Notes: generated from the letters alone by a model not told the origin. 56,572 nt of DNA from Pseudomonadota bacterium (GCA_021849505.1 JAJZSW010000007.1:1-56572); one strand, 5' to 3'; positions 15,822-24,965 are shown, counted from the first letter of the stretch. Made by a program: numbers and translations.

Positions 15822-16001
15822 GTGTTCCCGGAACGGCGCCTGCGGTATCCTTTCGGAATCCCGAGCCCGGTTACCCGGGCACCCCGTTCGAGTGGTATTG
15901 TTCGGCCCCACTCTCCGCTGCGATGCCGCGCTATCAAGGCCGATCAGCGGGCATATCATCTTCGGACGCCCTCAATATAACTCCACCGGCTCAAAATTGC
16001 A

Positions 16002-16430
16002 ATGCCCACCTTTACCCGTGAAGGAGATCAACCGTGGCACCTGTGGCTGGCCGACGAATCCCCTGACTTTTCGATTTTCCCCGGCGGGATCATCGCAGGG
16101 CTCGACGATCCGCTACCGATCCGTCTGAAAGTAGGGAATATCGCCTACGGTGAAACCCACATTTGGAAACGCCACGGGCACTGGGTAAAGCGATCGGGGA
16201 TGAGCGTTCCATCCCTCGTCTATGAAAAGCTCGGGCATTCCGGGCAGATATACAACACAGAGAGCGGCAGCAAGCTAAAAGTCAGCCTACGGCTGTCACC
16301 CTCGGCGCTGCTGGTACTGGAACTGATCGAGCGAGGCGCCCTGCACTTTTCAGTTACCTCCCTCTACGCCCACCCAGCCCACCTGGATGGGCAGATTATC
16401 GGGCGCTATCCTGGCCGGAAACAGGGCTGA
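16002..16430 (+). CDS. Hypothetical protein, possible BECR-fold nuclease domain
   Basis: 142 residues. The ATG at 16002 has no good ribosome site. The centre (VGNIAYGETHIWKRHGHWV, followed by VYEKLGHSGQIYNTES and LLVLELIER) has the layout of phage-associated Barnase/EndoU/colicin-like (PBECR) nuclease domains, with conserved HI..RHGH and a closing hydrophobic strand. I recall this layout only in outline, so the call is tentative. The gene stands alone between a terminator and the right attachment site, the usual place for cargo such as toxins or anti-phage genes. Confidence 0.5.
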   Translation: MPTFTREGDQPWHLWLADESPDFSIFPGGIIAGLDDPLPIRLKVGNIAYGETHIWKRHGHWVKRSGMSVPSLVYEKLGHSGQIYNTESGSKLKVSLRLSPSALLVLELIERGALHFSVTSLYAHPAHLDGQIIGRYPGRKQG

Positions 16431-16450
16431 CACCCGCCACGGATCAAATA

Positions 16451-16474
16451 GATAACCGTTGTGATAACGGTATC
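16451..16474. promoter_or_regulatory. Candidate integrase arm sites at the right end
   Basis: GATAACCGTT (16451-16460) and GATAACGGTATC (16463-16474) form an imperfect dyad of the same octamer that is repeated at the left end (945-964). They lie 37 bases inside the right attachment repeat. Confidence 0.5.
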
Positions 16475-16485
16475 AGCTTAAAAGC

Positions 16486-16548
16486 TTATGGTTGAGCGGA
16501 TTTCCATCTGTTGCCCATGCAAACGAACAGGATGCGTTGCCTGAACAT
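16486..16548 (-). pseudogene. Displaced native 5' end of the phosphatase gene
   Basis: From ATG at 16546-16548 the minus strand reads MFRQRILFVCMGN, identical to the phosphatase P-loop start from LFVCMGN on, then runs into element DNA and stops after 21 codons (TAA at 16486-16488). It lies 10 bases downstream of the ybaB stop, so before insertion the phosphatase was the third gene of a dnaX-ybaB-phosphatase unit. Confidence 0.88.
16511..16532. repeat. Right attachment-site repeat
   Basis: TTGCCCATGCA, then A, then ACGAACA, matching 840-861 with two mismatches in direct orientation. The strand-exchange core is probably the identical 11 bases 16511-16521. Confidence 0.85.
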
Positions 16549-16558
16549 CGCAGCGGTC

Positions 16559-16885
16559 TCAGAAGGGCAGTTTCATGCCCGGCGGCAGCGGCAGGCCGGC
16601 GGTCAGCGCGCCCATGCGCTCCTGCGAGGTCGCTTCGGCGCGGCGGTTGGCGTCGTTGAGCGCGGCGGCGATCAGGTCTTCGAGCATCTCCTTGTCGTCC
16701 ATCACCGATGGATCGATCGTGACGCGCTTGACGTCGTGCTTGCAGGTCATGACGATCTTCACGGCGCCGGCGCCGGACTGGCCTTCGACTTCCAGGTTCG
16801 CCAGTTCGTCCTGCGCCTTCTGCATGTTCTCCTGCATCTTCTGCGCCTGCTTCATCAGGTTGGCGATGCCGCCTTTGTTCAGCAT
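16559..16885 (-). CDS. ybaB: YbaB/EbfC nucleoid-associated protein
   Basis: 108 residues, full family length. The protein is a dimeric DNA-binding protein of the bacterial nucleoid. It has the conserved start [20 protein letters not shown], the core [30 protein letters not shown] and the C-terminal ending [12 protein letters not shown]. The gene lies 10 bases downstream of dnaX on the same strand, the usual arrangement. The normal third partner recR is not here; the phosphatase start followed instead before the element inserted. Confidence 0.96.
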   Translation of the reverse strand: MLNKGGIANLMKQAQKMQENMQKAQDELANLEVEGQSGAGAVKIVMTCKHDVKRVTIDPSVMDDKEMLEDLIAAALNDANRRAEATSQERMGALTAGLPLPPGMKLPF

Positions 16886-16895
16886 GTTTGTTCCT

Positions 16896-18467
16896 CTAGA
16901 TGGGTTTGATGGTGGATTCGTCGATGCTCGCGTCGAACAGGTCGCAGGCCTCGCGCACGAATGGATCGCTCTCGATCGAGGCGATGGCGCGCTCCTGCCG
17001 CTCGCGCTTGATGGCGTCGGCGCGCGACTTCGGCGTGTCTCCGGCGGGTTCGTCGAGCCGGATGTCGAGCGTCAGCGGCTTGCCGAAATGCTTGGCCAGT
17101 TCGGCGCGCAGCTTGTCCTGATGCACTTGCAGGTGCTTGTGCGCCTGGGCAATACGCAGCACGAGCCTGTTTTCGCTGCGTTCGACCTGCTCGCAATGCT
17201 GGGCAAGCTGGCGCGCCATGCCGGTCAGCTGGCCGCTGTCGACCAGCGCGTGCCAGTCATCGGTCGGCGCGAGCTGCACGCGCGCAGGTTCCAGCGAAGC
17301 AGGCGCAACTGCGGGGCGCTGTGCCGTCCCGCCAGCGCCGACTGTTGTCGGCCCGGGTTTCGCAATTTCATTACCGCTGGCCGGCCGGAAGGCATGCATG
17401 CGCAGCAGCGCCATGCCGAAGCCGGCCGCCTCGTCGGGCGCGAGCGAAAGTTCGTCGCGCGCATGGGTGACGATCTGGTAGCACAGCTGCAGGAATTCCG
17501 CATCGAGGCGGTCGGCGTAGGTCGCGAGCTTCGCGCGCTCCGCATCGTCGAGCACCGCGCCGGGCGCGAACTGCACGAGCGCGATGCGGTGGAACAGCGT
17601 CGCCAGTTCCTGCAGCGCCGAATCGAAACTCAGGCTCCGCTCTTCCATTGCGGCAGCGACCGCCAGCATGGCCTGGATGTCGTTGGCGGCCAGTCCATCG
17701 AGTACGGCGAACAGGTGCTCGTCGCCGACCGTGCCGAGCATCGCCCGGACACCCCCTGCGCCCTCTTCCTCGATGCGGCCCGCGCCGTGGGCGATGGCCT
17801 GGTCGAGCAGCGACAGCGCGTCGCGCATCGAGCCGGCCGCGGCCTTGGCGATCTGGCGCAGCGCACCGTCTTCAAACGCGACGCCCTCGGCTGCCAGCAC
17901 GCGCGACAGGTGCTCGACGATGTGGCCCGGCGGCATCTGCTTGAGGTTGAACTGCAGGCAGCGCGACAGCACCGTCACGGGGATCTTCTGCGGGTCGGTC
18001 GTCGCGAGGATGAACTTGACATGCTCGGGCGGCTCCTCCAGCGTCTTCAGCATCGCGTTGAAGGCATGGCCCGAGAGCTGATGGACTTCGTCGATCATGT
18101 ACACCTTGTAGCGGCCGCTGTTCGGCGCATAGGCCGCCTTCTCGAGCAGCGCCGCCATGTCCTCGACGCCACGGTTGGAGGCGGCGTCCATTTCCACGTA
18201 GTCGATGAAACGGCCCGCGTCGATCTCCTGACAGGGACCGCAAACGCCGCAAGGCGTGGCGGTGATGCCTTTCTCGCAGTTGAGCGCCTTGGCGAGGATG
18301 CGCGCGATGGTCGTCTTGCCGACACCGCGTGTCCCCGTGAACAAATAGGCGTGATGCAGGCGCTGCTGTTCGAGCGCGTGCGTCAGGGCACGGACGACAT
18401 GCTCCTGCCCGACCAGCGTGTCGAAGGATCTGGGGCGCCACTTGCGGGCAAGAACCTGATAGCTCAT
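16896..18467 (-). CDS. dnaX: DNA polymerase III subunit gamma/tau
   Basis: 523 residues, the clamp-loader ATPase of the replisome. AAA+ motifs: Walker A GTRGVGKT at 45-52, a four-cysteine zinc site at Cys64, 73, 76 and 79, and DEVH at 126-129. Domain III follows to about 360. The linker at about 370-385 contains VGAGGTA, encoded by a dispersed repeat copy (17322-17343). The C-terminal tau-type domain follows. I see no convincing A-rich slippery site for making gamma by frameshift. Confidence 0.96.
   Translation of the reverse strand: MSYQVLARKWRPRSFDTLVGQEHVVRALTHALEQQRLHHAYLFTGTRGVGKTTIARILAKALNCEKGITATPCGVCGPCQEIDAGRFIDYVEMDAASNRGVEDMAALLEKAAYAPNSGRYKVYMIDEVHQLSGHAFNAMLKTLEEPPEHVKFILATTDPQKIPVTVLSRCLQFNLKQMPPGHIVEHLSRVLAAEGVAFEDGALRQIAKAAAGSMRDALSLLDQAIAHGAGRIEEEGAGGVRAMLGTVGDEHLFAVLDGLAANDIQAMLAVAAAMEERSLSFDSALQELATLFHRIALVQFAPGAVLDDAERAKLATYADRLDAEFLQLCYQIVTHARDELSLAPDEAAGFGMALLRMHAFRPASGNEIAKPGPTTVGAGGTAQRPAVAPASLEPARVQLAPTDDWHALVDSGQLTGMARQLAQHCEQVERSENRLVLRIAQAHKHLQVHQDKLRAELAKHFGKPLTLDIRLDEPAGDTPKSRADAIKRERQERAIASIESDPFVREACDLFDASIDESTIKPI
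17322..17343 (-). repeat. Dispersed repeat copy in dnaX
   Basis: The complement of the repeat (TGCCGTCCCGCC, then AGCGCCGAC) lies in the linker region of dnaX and is read as TVGAGGTA. Confidence 0.85.
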
Positions 18468-18486
18468 GCCCGCGATTTTAAGTCAT

Positions 18487-19083
18487 TCAGCCTTGTGGCG
18501 CCTGCTGCGCGGGCGGCATCATGCGGCCCGGTCCATAACCGGCGGGGCCCATGCGGCCGCCACCCATGCCCCCCTTGCCGCCGGGGCCCATCTGCGCGGC
18601 ATGCTGGTCGGCGACCTTCTTCTGCTCGGGCGTCAGCGCGCCGTAGAGGCGATTGAAGCTCTCATGCACGCCGGCCATGGCATCGACGCGTTCCTGCATC
18701 AGCTTCTGCATCTTCGCCATCCGTTCGGGCGCGGTCAGGTTCGCATCCGCGGCCTGGTCGCGCATCGCCTTGTAGCCCTTGCCGGCTTCGGCTTTTGCCT
18801 TCTCGGCGAAGGCTTGCCACAGCGGTTCCTGATCCGGTGTCAACTTGAGTTCACCCTTGAAGAATTCCAGCCGGCGTTCGGCGCGCTGGCCCGGATCCAT
18901 GCGCATGCCGGCACGCATGCCCTTCGGTCCCATCTGGCCCGCCATGGGGCCCATGCCCATCGGCCCCATGCCGTTGCAACCCCAGCCGCCCTGTGCTGCC
19001 TGCGGTCCGGTCTGCGCGATGGCGATACCGCTGATGCCCGCCGCGATGATGAGGCCGGCGAGAATATTGTGTGTGCGTTTCAT
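18487..19083 (-). CDS. LTXXQ-motif (Spy/CpxP-like) periplasmic protein
   Basis: 198 residues. The ATG at 19083 follows GGAGAG by 4 bases and opens a clear signal peptide (MKRTHNILAGLIIAAGISGIAIAQ) cleaved near residue 23. A Met/Gly-rich segment (NGMGPMGMGPMAGQMGPKGM) follows, then the helical domain with LTPDQEPLWQAF and LTPEQKK, the paired LTXXQ motifs of Spy-type chaperones or metal-stress sensors. The C-terminus is again Gly/Met/Pro-rich. The methionine-rich ends might bind copper or other soft metals, which is inference. Confidence 0.85.
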   Translation of the reverse strand: MKRTHNILAGLIIAAGISGIAIAQTGPQAAQGGWGCNGMGPMGMGPMAGQMGPKGMRAGMRMDPGQRAERRLEFFKGELKLTPDQEPLWQAFAEKAKAEAGKGYKAMRDQAADANLTAPERMAKMQKLMQERVDAMAGVHESFNRLYGALTPEQKKVADQHAAQMGPGGKGGMGGGRMGPAGYGPGRMMPPAQQAPQG

Positions 19084-19197
19084 GGTGCTCTCCTTTTGAG
19101 TGGTGTGTTCGCAGGAGAGATTTGGCGCCCCGGATGTAAGCGCGCGATGTCGGCTTTGTAACCGATTGTGAATCCGTAACAGATGGAGGGGGAAGGT

Positions 19198-19293
<96 letters not shown>

Positions 19294-19308
19294 ACAGCGA
19301 ATTCTACC

Positions 19309-20583
19309 CTAGTTGTTGTCGGCAGCCGCGGTTCGGCGCCCGCGTTCGACATCCACGCCGGCGAGGATGGCCAGCCCGATGACGAAATAGCCGCCCGTGA
19401 CGAGGATCGCGAGCCGGTGATCGCCGGCGGTCAGCCAGGTCACGGCGCCATAGGTCAGCGGGCCGAGGATGGCCGACAGCTTGACGGCCAGGCCCCACAG
19501 GCCGAAGAACTCGCCGTGGCGGTCCTCCGGTGCGAGCAGGCCGACCAGCGCGCGGCCGGCCGACTGGCTGGCGCCAAGGCACAGGCCGGCGATGTTGGCC
19601 GCGAGCCAGAACATCGCTTGGGACTGCGCCGCCCAGGCGATCAGCGTCATCGCGATCCAGCCGGCAAGCGTCAGGGCGAGCGCGCGCACATGTCCGATGC
19701 GGTCCTGCAGGTGGCCGAAGAGGAAAGCGCCGAGCGCCGCGGTGACATTCACGACGACAATCAGCTGGATCGTCTGTTGCGTGTCGAAACCCATCGCCTG
19801 CTGCGCGTAGATCGCCGCCAGCGCGATGACCGCCTGGATGCCGGCCTGGTAGAACACGATGCAGAGCATGAAGCGCCGCATGTCGCGGTAACGGGCGGCG
19901 TGCCGCACTGTGGCGAGGACGCGCTGCCATGCGGAAACGGCCGTGGCGACCGCCGGGGCCGCCGTCCGTTCGCGCAGGAACAGGAAAGTCGGCGCCGACG
20001 CGACGGCAAACAGCGCCGCCGTGATCAGCAGGCAGGCCGGCACGAATTCGGCTGGCCCCATGCCCTGCCCCTGTGCCCAGCCGATCCAGCCGAGGCAGAG
20101 CGCGAGCGCGGCCAGACCGCCGAGATAGCCGAGCCCCCAGCCCCAGCCCGAGAGGCGGCCTAGGCTTTCCTTGCGCGCCAGTTCCGGCAAGAAGGCGGCT
20201 ATCAGGTTCTCGCCGCTGCCGAAGCAGAAGTTCGAGATGACGAGAAAACACAGCGCGAGCGCGAACTCGCCGGGACCGGCCAGCGCCAGCCCGGCGGTGC
20301 CGAGCACGCAGCCGAGGGTCGTCAGCAGCAACCAGCGCTTCTTGCCGTGCAGGTCGGCATGCGCGCCCAGCAATGGAGCGGTGAACAGGATCAGCAGGTA
20401 GGAAACCGAGAGCGCGGCGGTCCAGGCGAAGGTCGCCCAGACGGCATTGCCTGCGATGACGGCGACGAAATATGCATTGAAGATCGCCGTGATGACGATC
20501 GTCGTGTAGCCCGAGTTGGCGAAGTCGAACATCGCCCACGCCCAGACCTCGCGCGGACGGACGCCGGGCTGCAGCACCGCCAT
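19309..20583 (-). CDS. MFS transporter, UMF1/Atg22-like family
   Basis: 424 residues with about twelve hydrophobic segments spread over the whole length. The opening VWAWAMFDFANSGYTTIVITAIFNAYF matches the UMF1 family signature, in which a WA-DFANS segment precedes the first membrane helix. The substrate is unknown; related proteins in eukaryotic vacuoles export amino acids. A divergent dispersed-repeat copy (19985-20008) lies in the loop after about residue 190, read as AVASAPTF. The gene lies 7 bases from the preceding alpha/beta hydrolase on the same strand. Confidence 0.88.
   Translation of the reverse strand: MAVLQPGVRPREVWAWAMFDFANSGYTTIVITAIFNAYFVAVIAGNAVWATFAWTAALSVSYLLILFTAPLLGAHADLHGKKRWLLLTTLGCVLGTAGLALAGPGEFALALCFLVISNFCFGSGENLIAAFLPELARKESLGRLSGWGWGLGYLGGLAALALCLGWIGWAQGQGMGPAEFVPACLLITAALFAVASAPTFLFLRERTAAPAVATAVSAWQRVLATVRHAARYRDMRRFMLCIVFYQAGIQAVIALAAIYAQQAMGFDTQQTIQLIVVVNVTAALGAFLFGHLQDRIGHVRALALTLAGWIAMTLIAWAAQSQAMFWLAANIAGLCLGASQSAGRALVGLLAPEDRHGEFFGLWGLAVKLSAILGPLTYGAVTWLTAGDHRLAILVTGGYFVIGLAILAGVDVERGRRTAAADNN
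19985..20008 (+). repeat. Dispersed repeat copy in the MFS gene
   Basis: AAAGTCGGCGCC then GACGCGACGGCA, antisense to the gene, three or four changes from the consensus. It is read as AVASAPTF on the coding strand. Confidence 0.7.
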
Positions 20584-20590
20584 TCGGCCG

Positions 20591-21454
20591 CTAGCCGAGG
20601 AAGTCGCGCACCACGGCGATCTGCGCGTCGTGCATGAACATCGGCGCGTGACCGACGCCGGGGATCTCGGCGCTGGCGGCCCTGGGGCCGCGTGCCGTCA
20701 TCGCCATCACGGTCTCGCGTGACAGCAGGTCGGAATGCTCGCCGCGGATCACCAGCGTCGGGCAGCGGATCGCGTCGTAGAGCGGCCACAGCTCGATATC
20801 CTTGCCTTCGCCTTGCGCAGCTGCCGCAGCAGCAAAGGGAGCGGCGATGTCCGGGTCGTAACGCAGGATCAGCCGGCCGTCCGTACCGGATTTCACGACG
20901 TTCTCGGTGAGATGGCGCCACTGCGCATCGCTGAGCTGCCCGAAGGGCGCCGCCACCGTGCGGATGTGACGCTCGGCTTCGTCCAGCGAGGCAAACGTCG
21001 GCGGCGTGGCCAGGTACTCGCCGATCCGCTTGAGGGCGCTCGCGGCCAGCACCGGGCCGACATCGTTGAGGATGAGCCGACGGATCGGTCCGAGCAACGG
21101 ATGCGGCTGCGCAGCAAGCGCCATGCCGATCATGCCGCCCATCGAGGTGCCCAGCCAGTCGACGGTCTCGACGTCCAGCCGCGCCAACAGGGCCGTCATG
21201 TCCAGCGTATACTGGGGAATCGCGTAAAGCTGCGGATCTCGCAGCCAGTCGCTCATGCCGCGTCCGACCACGTCCGGGCAGACGACACGATACCTGTTGG
21301 CAAGCGCTTGCGCGAGCGTGTCGAAATCGCGCCCGCAGCGCGTCAGGCCATGGACGCAGACCAGCACGCGCGGATTGGCGGGGTCGCCCCACTCGACGTA
21401 GGCCATCCGGTGGAAGCCGGCTGGGCTGAGGCACTGGACGTATTTCTGTCGCAT
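20591..21454 (-). CDS. Alpha/beta hydrolase
   Basis: 287 residues of the alpha/beta-hydrolase fold. The oxyanion segment CVHGLTRCGRDFD is near residue 35, the nucleophile elbow GTSMGG is near residue 103, and the catalytic His lies in VGHAPMFM near the C-terminus. No signal peptide, so a cytoplasmic esterase or lipase-like enzyme of unknown substrate. It starts 3 bases after comEC ends and ends 7 bases before the MFS gene, so the three probably share a transcript. Confidence 0.88.
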   Translation of the reverse strand: MRQKYVQCLSPAGFHRMAYVEWGDPANPRVLVCVHGLTRCGRDFDTLAQALANRYRVVCPDVVGRGMSDWLRDPQLYAIPQYTLDMTALLARLDVETVDWLGTSMGGMIGMALAAQPHPLLGPIRRLILNDVGPVLAASALKRIGEYLATPPTFASLDEAERHIRTVAAPFGQLSDAQWRHLTENVVKSGTDGRLILRYDPDIAAPFAAAAAAQGEGKDIELWPLYDAIRCPTLVIRGEHSDLLSRETVMAMTARGPRAASAEIPGVGHAPMFMHDAQIAVVRDFLG

Positions 21455-21457
21455 CGT

Positions 21458-23749
21458 TCAACCCTCTGGAAAAACGCTATTGTGCCAGTAGCGACGCGCG
21501 ATTTCGCGCTCATGAACGATTGCCGTTCCGCCGGCGCCGACTTTCAGCGTCACGGCACCATCGCGATCGCTGCGATGGATGCGCGCGCCGGCGAAACGCG
21601 CCAGCACTTCGGGATGCGGATGGCCGAAGCGATTCCGATAGCCGACCGGGAAGACCACCTCGCGTGCGCCGACCGCGGCGACGAACTCCGGTGAAGAAGT
21701 CTTCTTCCCGCCGTGATGCGGCGCGACGAGGACATCAGCGCGCAGATTCGCGCCATGCCGTGCCAGCAGTTCGGCTTCCGCCCTGCCCTCGATGTCGCCG
21801 GGAATCAGCACGCTGCCATGCTTCGACTCGATTTTCAGGACGCAACTCAGCGCGTTGCTCGACCGCTTGTCGTCGTAGTCCGCCGCCAGCGGATGCAGAA
21901 CGCGGAAGCGCACGCCATCCCATTCCCAGCCTTGGCCGTCGACACAGCGCCGCTCCTCAACAGCCACGGGCACCGCCGCGATCAGCGACGCGGCGCCGCC
22001 GGCGTGATCCTGGTCGGCATGACTCACGATCAACCGGTCGAGCCGCCGCACGCCGTTCGCGCGCAGGAAGGGTACGAGGATGCGGCTGCCGGCATCGGAT
22101 TGCGTGTTGAAGGCCGGCCCGGCGTCGAACATGAGGTCGTGCATGGCCGTCTGCACATGCACGGCCTGTCCCTGCCCGACATCCAGAACCGTGACCGTCA
22201 GCGCACCCGGCACCGGCCGCTCGGGCGCAATCAGGAACAGCGGCAGGTACAGCAAGGCCCCGGCCCAGCGCGCCGGAAACCCGCGCGGCAGCAACAGCCA
22301 CGCCCCGCCCAGCAGCGCCAGCGGCACTGCCCAGGGCGGCGGCGCATGCTGCTGCCAGAGCGCGCCGGGCAGCTCCGCCAGCCAGCGCAGGAAGCCCATC
22401 AGCGGCACCAGCAGCGCATGCGCCAGATCGAGCGCCCAGGCGAAGCCCGGCAGGCTGCCGAACAGGGCCAGCGGCGTGACCAGCAGGCTGACGACCGGGA
22501 TCGCCAGCGCGTTGGCGAAGGGCGAGACCAGCGAGAACTGCTGGAACAGCGCCAGCAGCAGCGGGATCATGCCCAGCGTGATCGCCCACTGGGTGCGCAG
22601 CCAGGTGGCCAGCCAATGCCCTGGGCCGAGCCTGCCGTTGGCGACATAGAAGATCAGTGCGACCGCGCCGAACGACAGCCAGAAGCCGGCGGACAGGACC
22701 GCCCACGGATCGAGCAGCAGCACCAGCAGCAATGCCCCGCCCAATACGGTCGGCACGGCAAGCTTGCGGCCCGACACCAGCGCGACCACCACGATGCCGA
22801 GCATGTAGAGCGTGCGCTGGGCCGGCACGCCGAAGCCCGCCATCAGCGCGTAGGCGAACGCGCCACAGAAGCCGGCCACTGCGGCCGCCTTCTGCGCGGG
22901 CCAGACCAGCGGCAGGCGCGCCGCGCGGCGCCACAGCGCGAAGACAAGCCAGGCGATCAAACCGCCGATCATCGTCACGTGCAAGCCGGAGATCGACATC
23001 AGGTGGGTGATCCCCGTAGCGGCGAAGAGGCGCCAGAGTTCCGGAACGATCGCCTGCTGGTCGCCGACTGCCAGCGCCGTCAGTACGCCCGCATAGGGCT
23101 GTTCGGGCAGCGCACGCTGGATGCGGGCGCGGGTGGCTTCGCGCAGGGGTTCGATGGAGAAGCCGGCCGCATCGTGCCGTCTCGTAAAGGCTGACTTTCT
23201 CACATAGCCCGTCGCGCGGATGTCGCGCTCGAACAGCCAGCCCTCGTAGTCGAAACCGTGCGGATTGAGGTTGCCGTGCGGACGCTTGAGCCGGACGACG
23301 AAGGTCCAGCGTTCTCCTGCCTTCGGCAAGGTCAAGGCTCCGGCCGGCGCACTCTCCTCGTCGCCTTCCTCCTCGATCTCGGGCTGAAACTGCCGATACC
23401 AGCTCAAGACGATGCGCGACGGCACCGGCGCGTTCGCGGTTTCGGGCGCGAAAACGAAGCGCACGCCGCGCTCGAATCTTTGCGGCAGTTCGGCGACGAC
23501 GCCGGTCACCTCGATGTCGCGGCCCTCCCATTCCGCCGGCAGCGCATCGGCCAAGCGCCAGTAGGCATGCCCACCCGCCCAGGCGAAGCCGAGCAGCACG
23601 GCGCCGATCAGCACAATCGCACGCCAGCGCAGGAAACTCAACGCAACCCCGGCAACGCCGAGGACGGCGAGAAAAGTCGGCGCCGGCAGGACGGCACTCT
23701 GCTGCAACAGCCAGACGCCGAGCGCGAAGGCGAGCACCCGCCACGGCAT
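21458..23749 (-). CDS. comEC: DNA internalisation channel protein ComEC/Rec2
   Basis: 763 residues. It has a polytopic N-terminal half with a ComEC_N OB-like region (about 35-190), the competence core (about 215-500, with GLHVTMIGGLIAWLVFALW), and a C-terminal metallo-beta-lactamase domain (about 520-755) with VSHADQDHAGG and APHHGG. It forms the inner-membrane channel for single-stranded DNA uptake, so the host may be naturally transformable. Dispersed-repeat copies encode VLPAPTF near residue 22 and KVGAGGTA near residue 740, close to the two ends of the protein. Confidence 0.95.
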   Translation of the reverse strand: MPWRVLAFALGVWLLQQSAVLPAPTFLAVLGVAGVALSFLRWRAIVLIGAVLLGFAWAGGHAYWRLADALPAEWEGRDIEVTGVVAELPQRFERGVRFVFAPETANAPVPSRIVLSWYRQFQPEIEEEGDEESAPAGALTLPKAGERWTFVVRLKRPHGNLNPHGFDYEGWLFERDIRATGYVRKSAFTRRHDAAGFSIEPLREATRARIQRALPEQPYAGVLTALAVGDQQAIVPELWRLFAATGITHLMSISGLHVTMIGGLIAWLVFALWRRAARLPLVWPAQKAAAVAGFCGAFAYALMAGFGVPAQRTLYMLGIVVVALVSGRKLAVPTVLGGALLLVLLLDPWAVLSAGFWLSFGAVALIFYVANGRLGPGHWLATWLRTQWAITLGMIPLLLALFQQFSLVSPFANALAIPVVSLLVTPLALFGSLPGFAWALDLAHALLVPLMGFLRWLAELPGALWQQHAPPPWAVPLALLGGAWLLLPRGFPARWAGALLYLPLFLIAPERPVPGALTVTVLDVGQGQAVHVQTAMHDLMFDAGPAFNTQSDAGSRILVPFLRANGVRRLDRLIVSHADQDHAGGAASLIAAVPVAVEERRCVDGQGWEWDGVRFRVLHPLAADYDDKRSSNALSCVLKIESKHGSVLIPGDIEGRAEAELLARHGANLRADVLVAPHHGGKKTSSPEFVAAVGAREVVFPVGYRNRFGHPHPEVLARFAGARIHRSDRDGAVTLKVGAGGTAIVHEREIARRYWHNSVFPEG
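21521..21544 (-). repeat. Dispersed repeat copy at the 3' end of comEC
   Basis: TGCCGTTCCGCC then GGCGCCGACTTT. It is read as KVGAGGTA in the last 20 residues of ComEC. Confidence 0.9.
23672..23696 (+). repeat. Dispersed repeat copy at the 5' end of comEC
   Basis: AAAAGTCGGCGCC then GGCAGGACGGCA, antisense to comEC. It is read as AVLPAPTF near residue 22. Confidence 0.9.
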
Positions 23750-23762
23750 TTACAATACCCCC

Positions 23763-24317
23763 ATGAAAGGCTGGCTCAGAAAACACATGCCCGACCACGC
23801 CGCGGTGAAGGAGAACCGCTGGCTGTACCCGTTCCGCAACACCTTGCTGCACCCGCGCCTGTGGCACGTGAATCGCCATTCGGCCGCCGGCGGCGTGGCG
23901 GCGGGGCTGTTCTGCGGGCTTTTCCCGGCGCCCTTCCAGATGCTCGGCGCGGCGATCTGCGCCATCGTCTTCCGCATCAACCTGCCGATCGCGATCCTCA
24001 CCACGCTCTACACCAATCCCGTCACCTTCGTGCCCTTGTACATATTCGCCTACTGGCTGGGCAGCCTGATCGTCGGCGGCAACAACGGTTTCGTGCCGCC
24101 GCCGGAATTCGATTTTTCCGCCATCGGCCCCTGGATCACCGCATCGATTGCCTGGCTCGGCCATCTCGGCCTGCCGCTGGTCGTCGGCGTCACGCTGCTG
24201 GCCACCGTGTTCGCCGTGCTGGGCTACTTCGGGGTGCGCGTCGCCTGGCGCATCTGGCTCGTGCGGGCCTGGCGACGCCGCGGCTTACGCCGGCGCAAGC
24301 ACACCGTCGCGCAGTGA
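23763..24317 (+). CDS. DUF2062 membrane protein
   Basis: 184 residues with three or four membrane helices (around 45-75, 80-105 and 120-160). The segment [20 protein letters not shown] followed by [20 protein letters not shown] matches the DUF2062 family. Function unknown; the family is common in Proteobacteria. The gene is divergent from comEC, with only 13 bases between the two starts, and its 3' end overlaps the lolD 3' end by 33 bases on the opposite strand. Confidence 0.9.
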   Translation: MKGWLRKHMPDHAAVKENRWLYPFRNTLLHPRLWHVNRHSAAGGVAAGLFCGLFPAPFQMLGAAICAIVFRINLPIAILTTLYTNPVTFVPLYIFAYWLGSLIVGGNNGFVPPPEFDFSAIGPWITASIAWLGHLGLPLVVGVTLLATVFAVLGYFGVRVAWRIWLVRAWRRRGLRRRKHTVAQ

Positions 24318-24965
24318 CAACTGGCGCTGGCAGGACGCCGCCAACGCGAGGTCGTGCGTGACGATGACGAGGCTGGTGCCGTGCGCGGCGTTCAGCCGGA
24401 GCATCAGCGCGAACACCTCGTCGGCGGTGTGGCGGTCGAGGTTGCCGGTCGGCTCGTCGGCAAGGATGCAGGCCGGCTGTGTCACGAGTGCGCGGGCGAG
24501 CGCGGCGCGCTGGCGCTCGCCGCCGGAGAGTTCGCCGGGGCGATGCTTGAGCCGAGCGCCCAGCCCGACTTCCTCGAGAATCGCCGCCGCCTGCTTTTCG
24601 GCATCAGCCTTTGCCATGCGCCGGATCAGCAACGGCATCGCAACGTTCTCCAGCGCGGTGAATTCGGCCAGCAGGTGGTGGAACTGGTAGACGAAACCGA
24701 GCGCCTCGTTGCGCAAGCGGCCGCGTTCGCTTTCCGACACCCTGGCAAGATCCTTGCCGAGCAGATGCACCGTGCCGGCGGTCGGTGTGTCGAGCCCGCC
24801 GAGCAGGTGCAGCAGGGTGCTCTTGCCCGAGCCGCTCGCGCCGACGATGGCTGCCGTCTCGCCAGCGCCGACTTTCAGGTCGACGCCCGCCAGCACGCGC
24901 ACCTCCTCCGCGCCCTGCCGGAAAGTCTTGCTTAGACCGACACAGGAAAGCACTTCGTTATTCAT
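24285..24965 (-). CDS. lolD: Lipoprotein-releasing ABC transporter ATPase LolD
   Basis: 226 residues. Walker [10 protein letters not shown] lies near residue 42, the ABC signature [15 protein letters not shown] near 146, and Walker [12 protein letters not shown] near 167. With LolC/E it extracts mature lipoproteins from the inner membrane and hands them to LolA. The gene overlaps lolC by 8 bases and is translated after it. The segment [12 protein letters not shown] ahead of Walker A coincides with a dispersed-repeat copy at 24852-24874. Confidence 0.95.
   Translation of the reverse strand: MNNEVLSCVGLSKTFRQGAEEVRVLAGVDLKVGAGETAAIVGASGSGKSTLLHLLGGLDTPTAGTVHLLGKDLARVSESERGRLRNEALGFVYQFHHLLAEFTALENVAMPLLIRRMAKADAEKQAAAILEEVGLGARLKHRPGELSGGERQRAALARALVTQPACILADEPTGNLDRHTADEVFALMLRLNAAHGTSLVIVTHDLALAASCQRQLSLRDGVLAPA
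24852..24874 (-). repeat. Dispersed repeat copy in lolD
   Basis: TGCCGTCTCGCC then AGCGCCGACTT, read as KVGAGETA just before Walker A. LolD homologues often have a GE at this place, so part of the match could be chance. Confidence 0.65.

Larger units (their letters stand above)
840..16532. mobile_element. Integrated satellite-like element (about 15.7 kb)
   Basis: The element is bounded by 22-bp imperfect direct repeats in the phosphatase gene and has a tyrosine recombinase at its left end. All its genes point rightward. It holds a replication module (AlpA-like protein, primase-helicase, candidate origin), a set of phage structural-type genes (Bbp16-like cement protein, coiled-coil proteins, giant polyvalent protein), and small regulators near the right end. 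No terminase, portal, major capsid, tail-tube, holin or lysin gene was found. A P4-like or other phage satellite, or a reduced podophage-like prophage, fits best. The integration boundaries are read directly from the duplicated phosphatase start; the satellite label is inference. Confidence 0.85.

Noticed and set aside
15822-16001. A tRNA-like or ncRNA gene between the terminator and the last element gene
   Set aside because: Some GTTCGA-like bases occur, but no cloverleaf or other stable conserved fold could be drawn.
966-16430. A complete prophage
   Set aside because: No terminase, portal, major capsid, tail, holin or lysin gene could be found, and the size is too small.
16575-18656. A 693-codon open frame opposite ybaB and dnaX
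   Set aside because: Shadow of dnaX with no recognisable domain and no ribosome site.
21957-24164. A 735-codon minus-strand frame across comEC and its neighbour
   Set aside because: Runs in a second frame of comEC and across the divergent DUF2062 gene; composition is Arg/Ala-rich shadow sequence.
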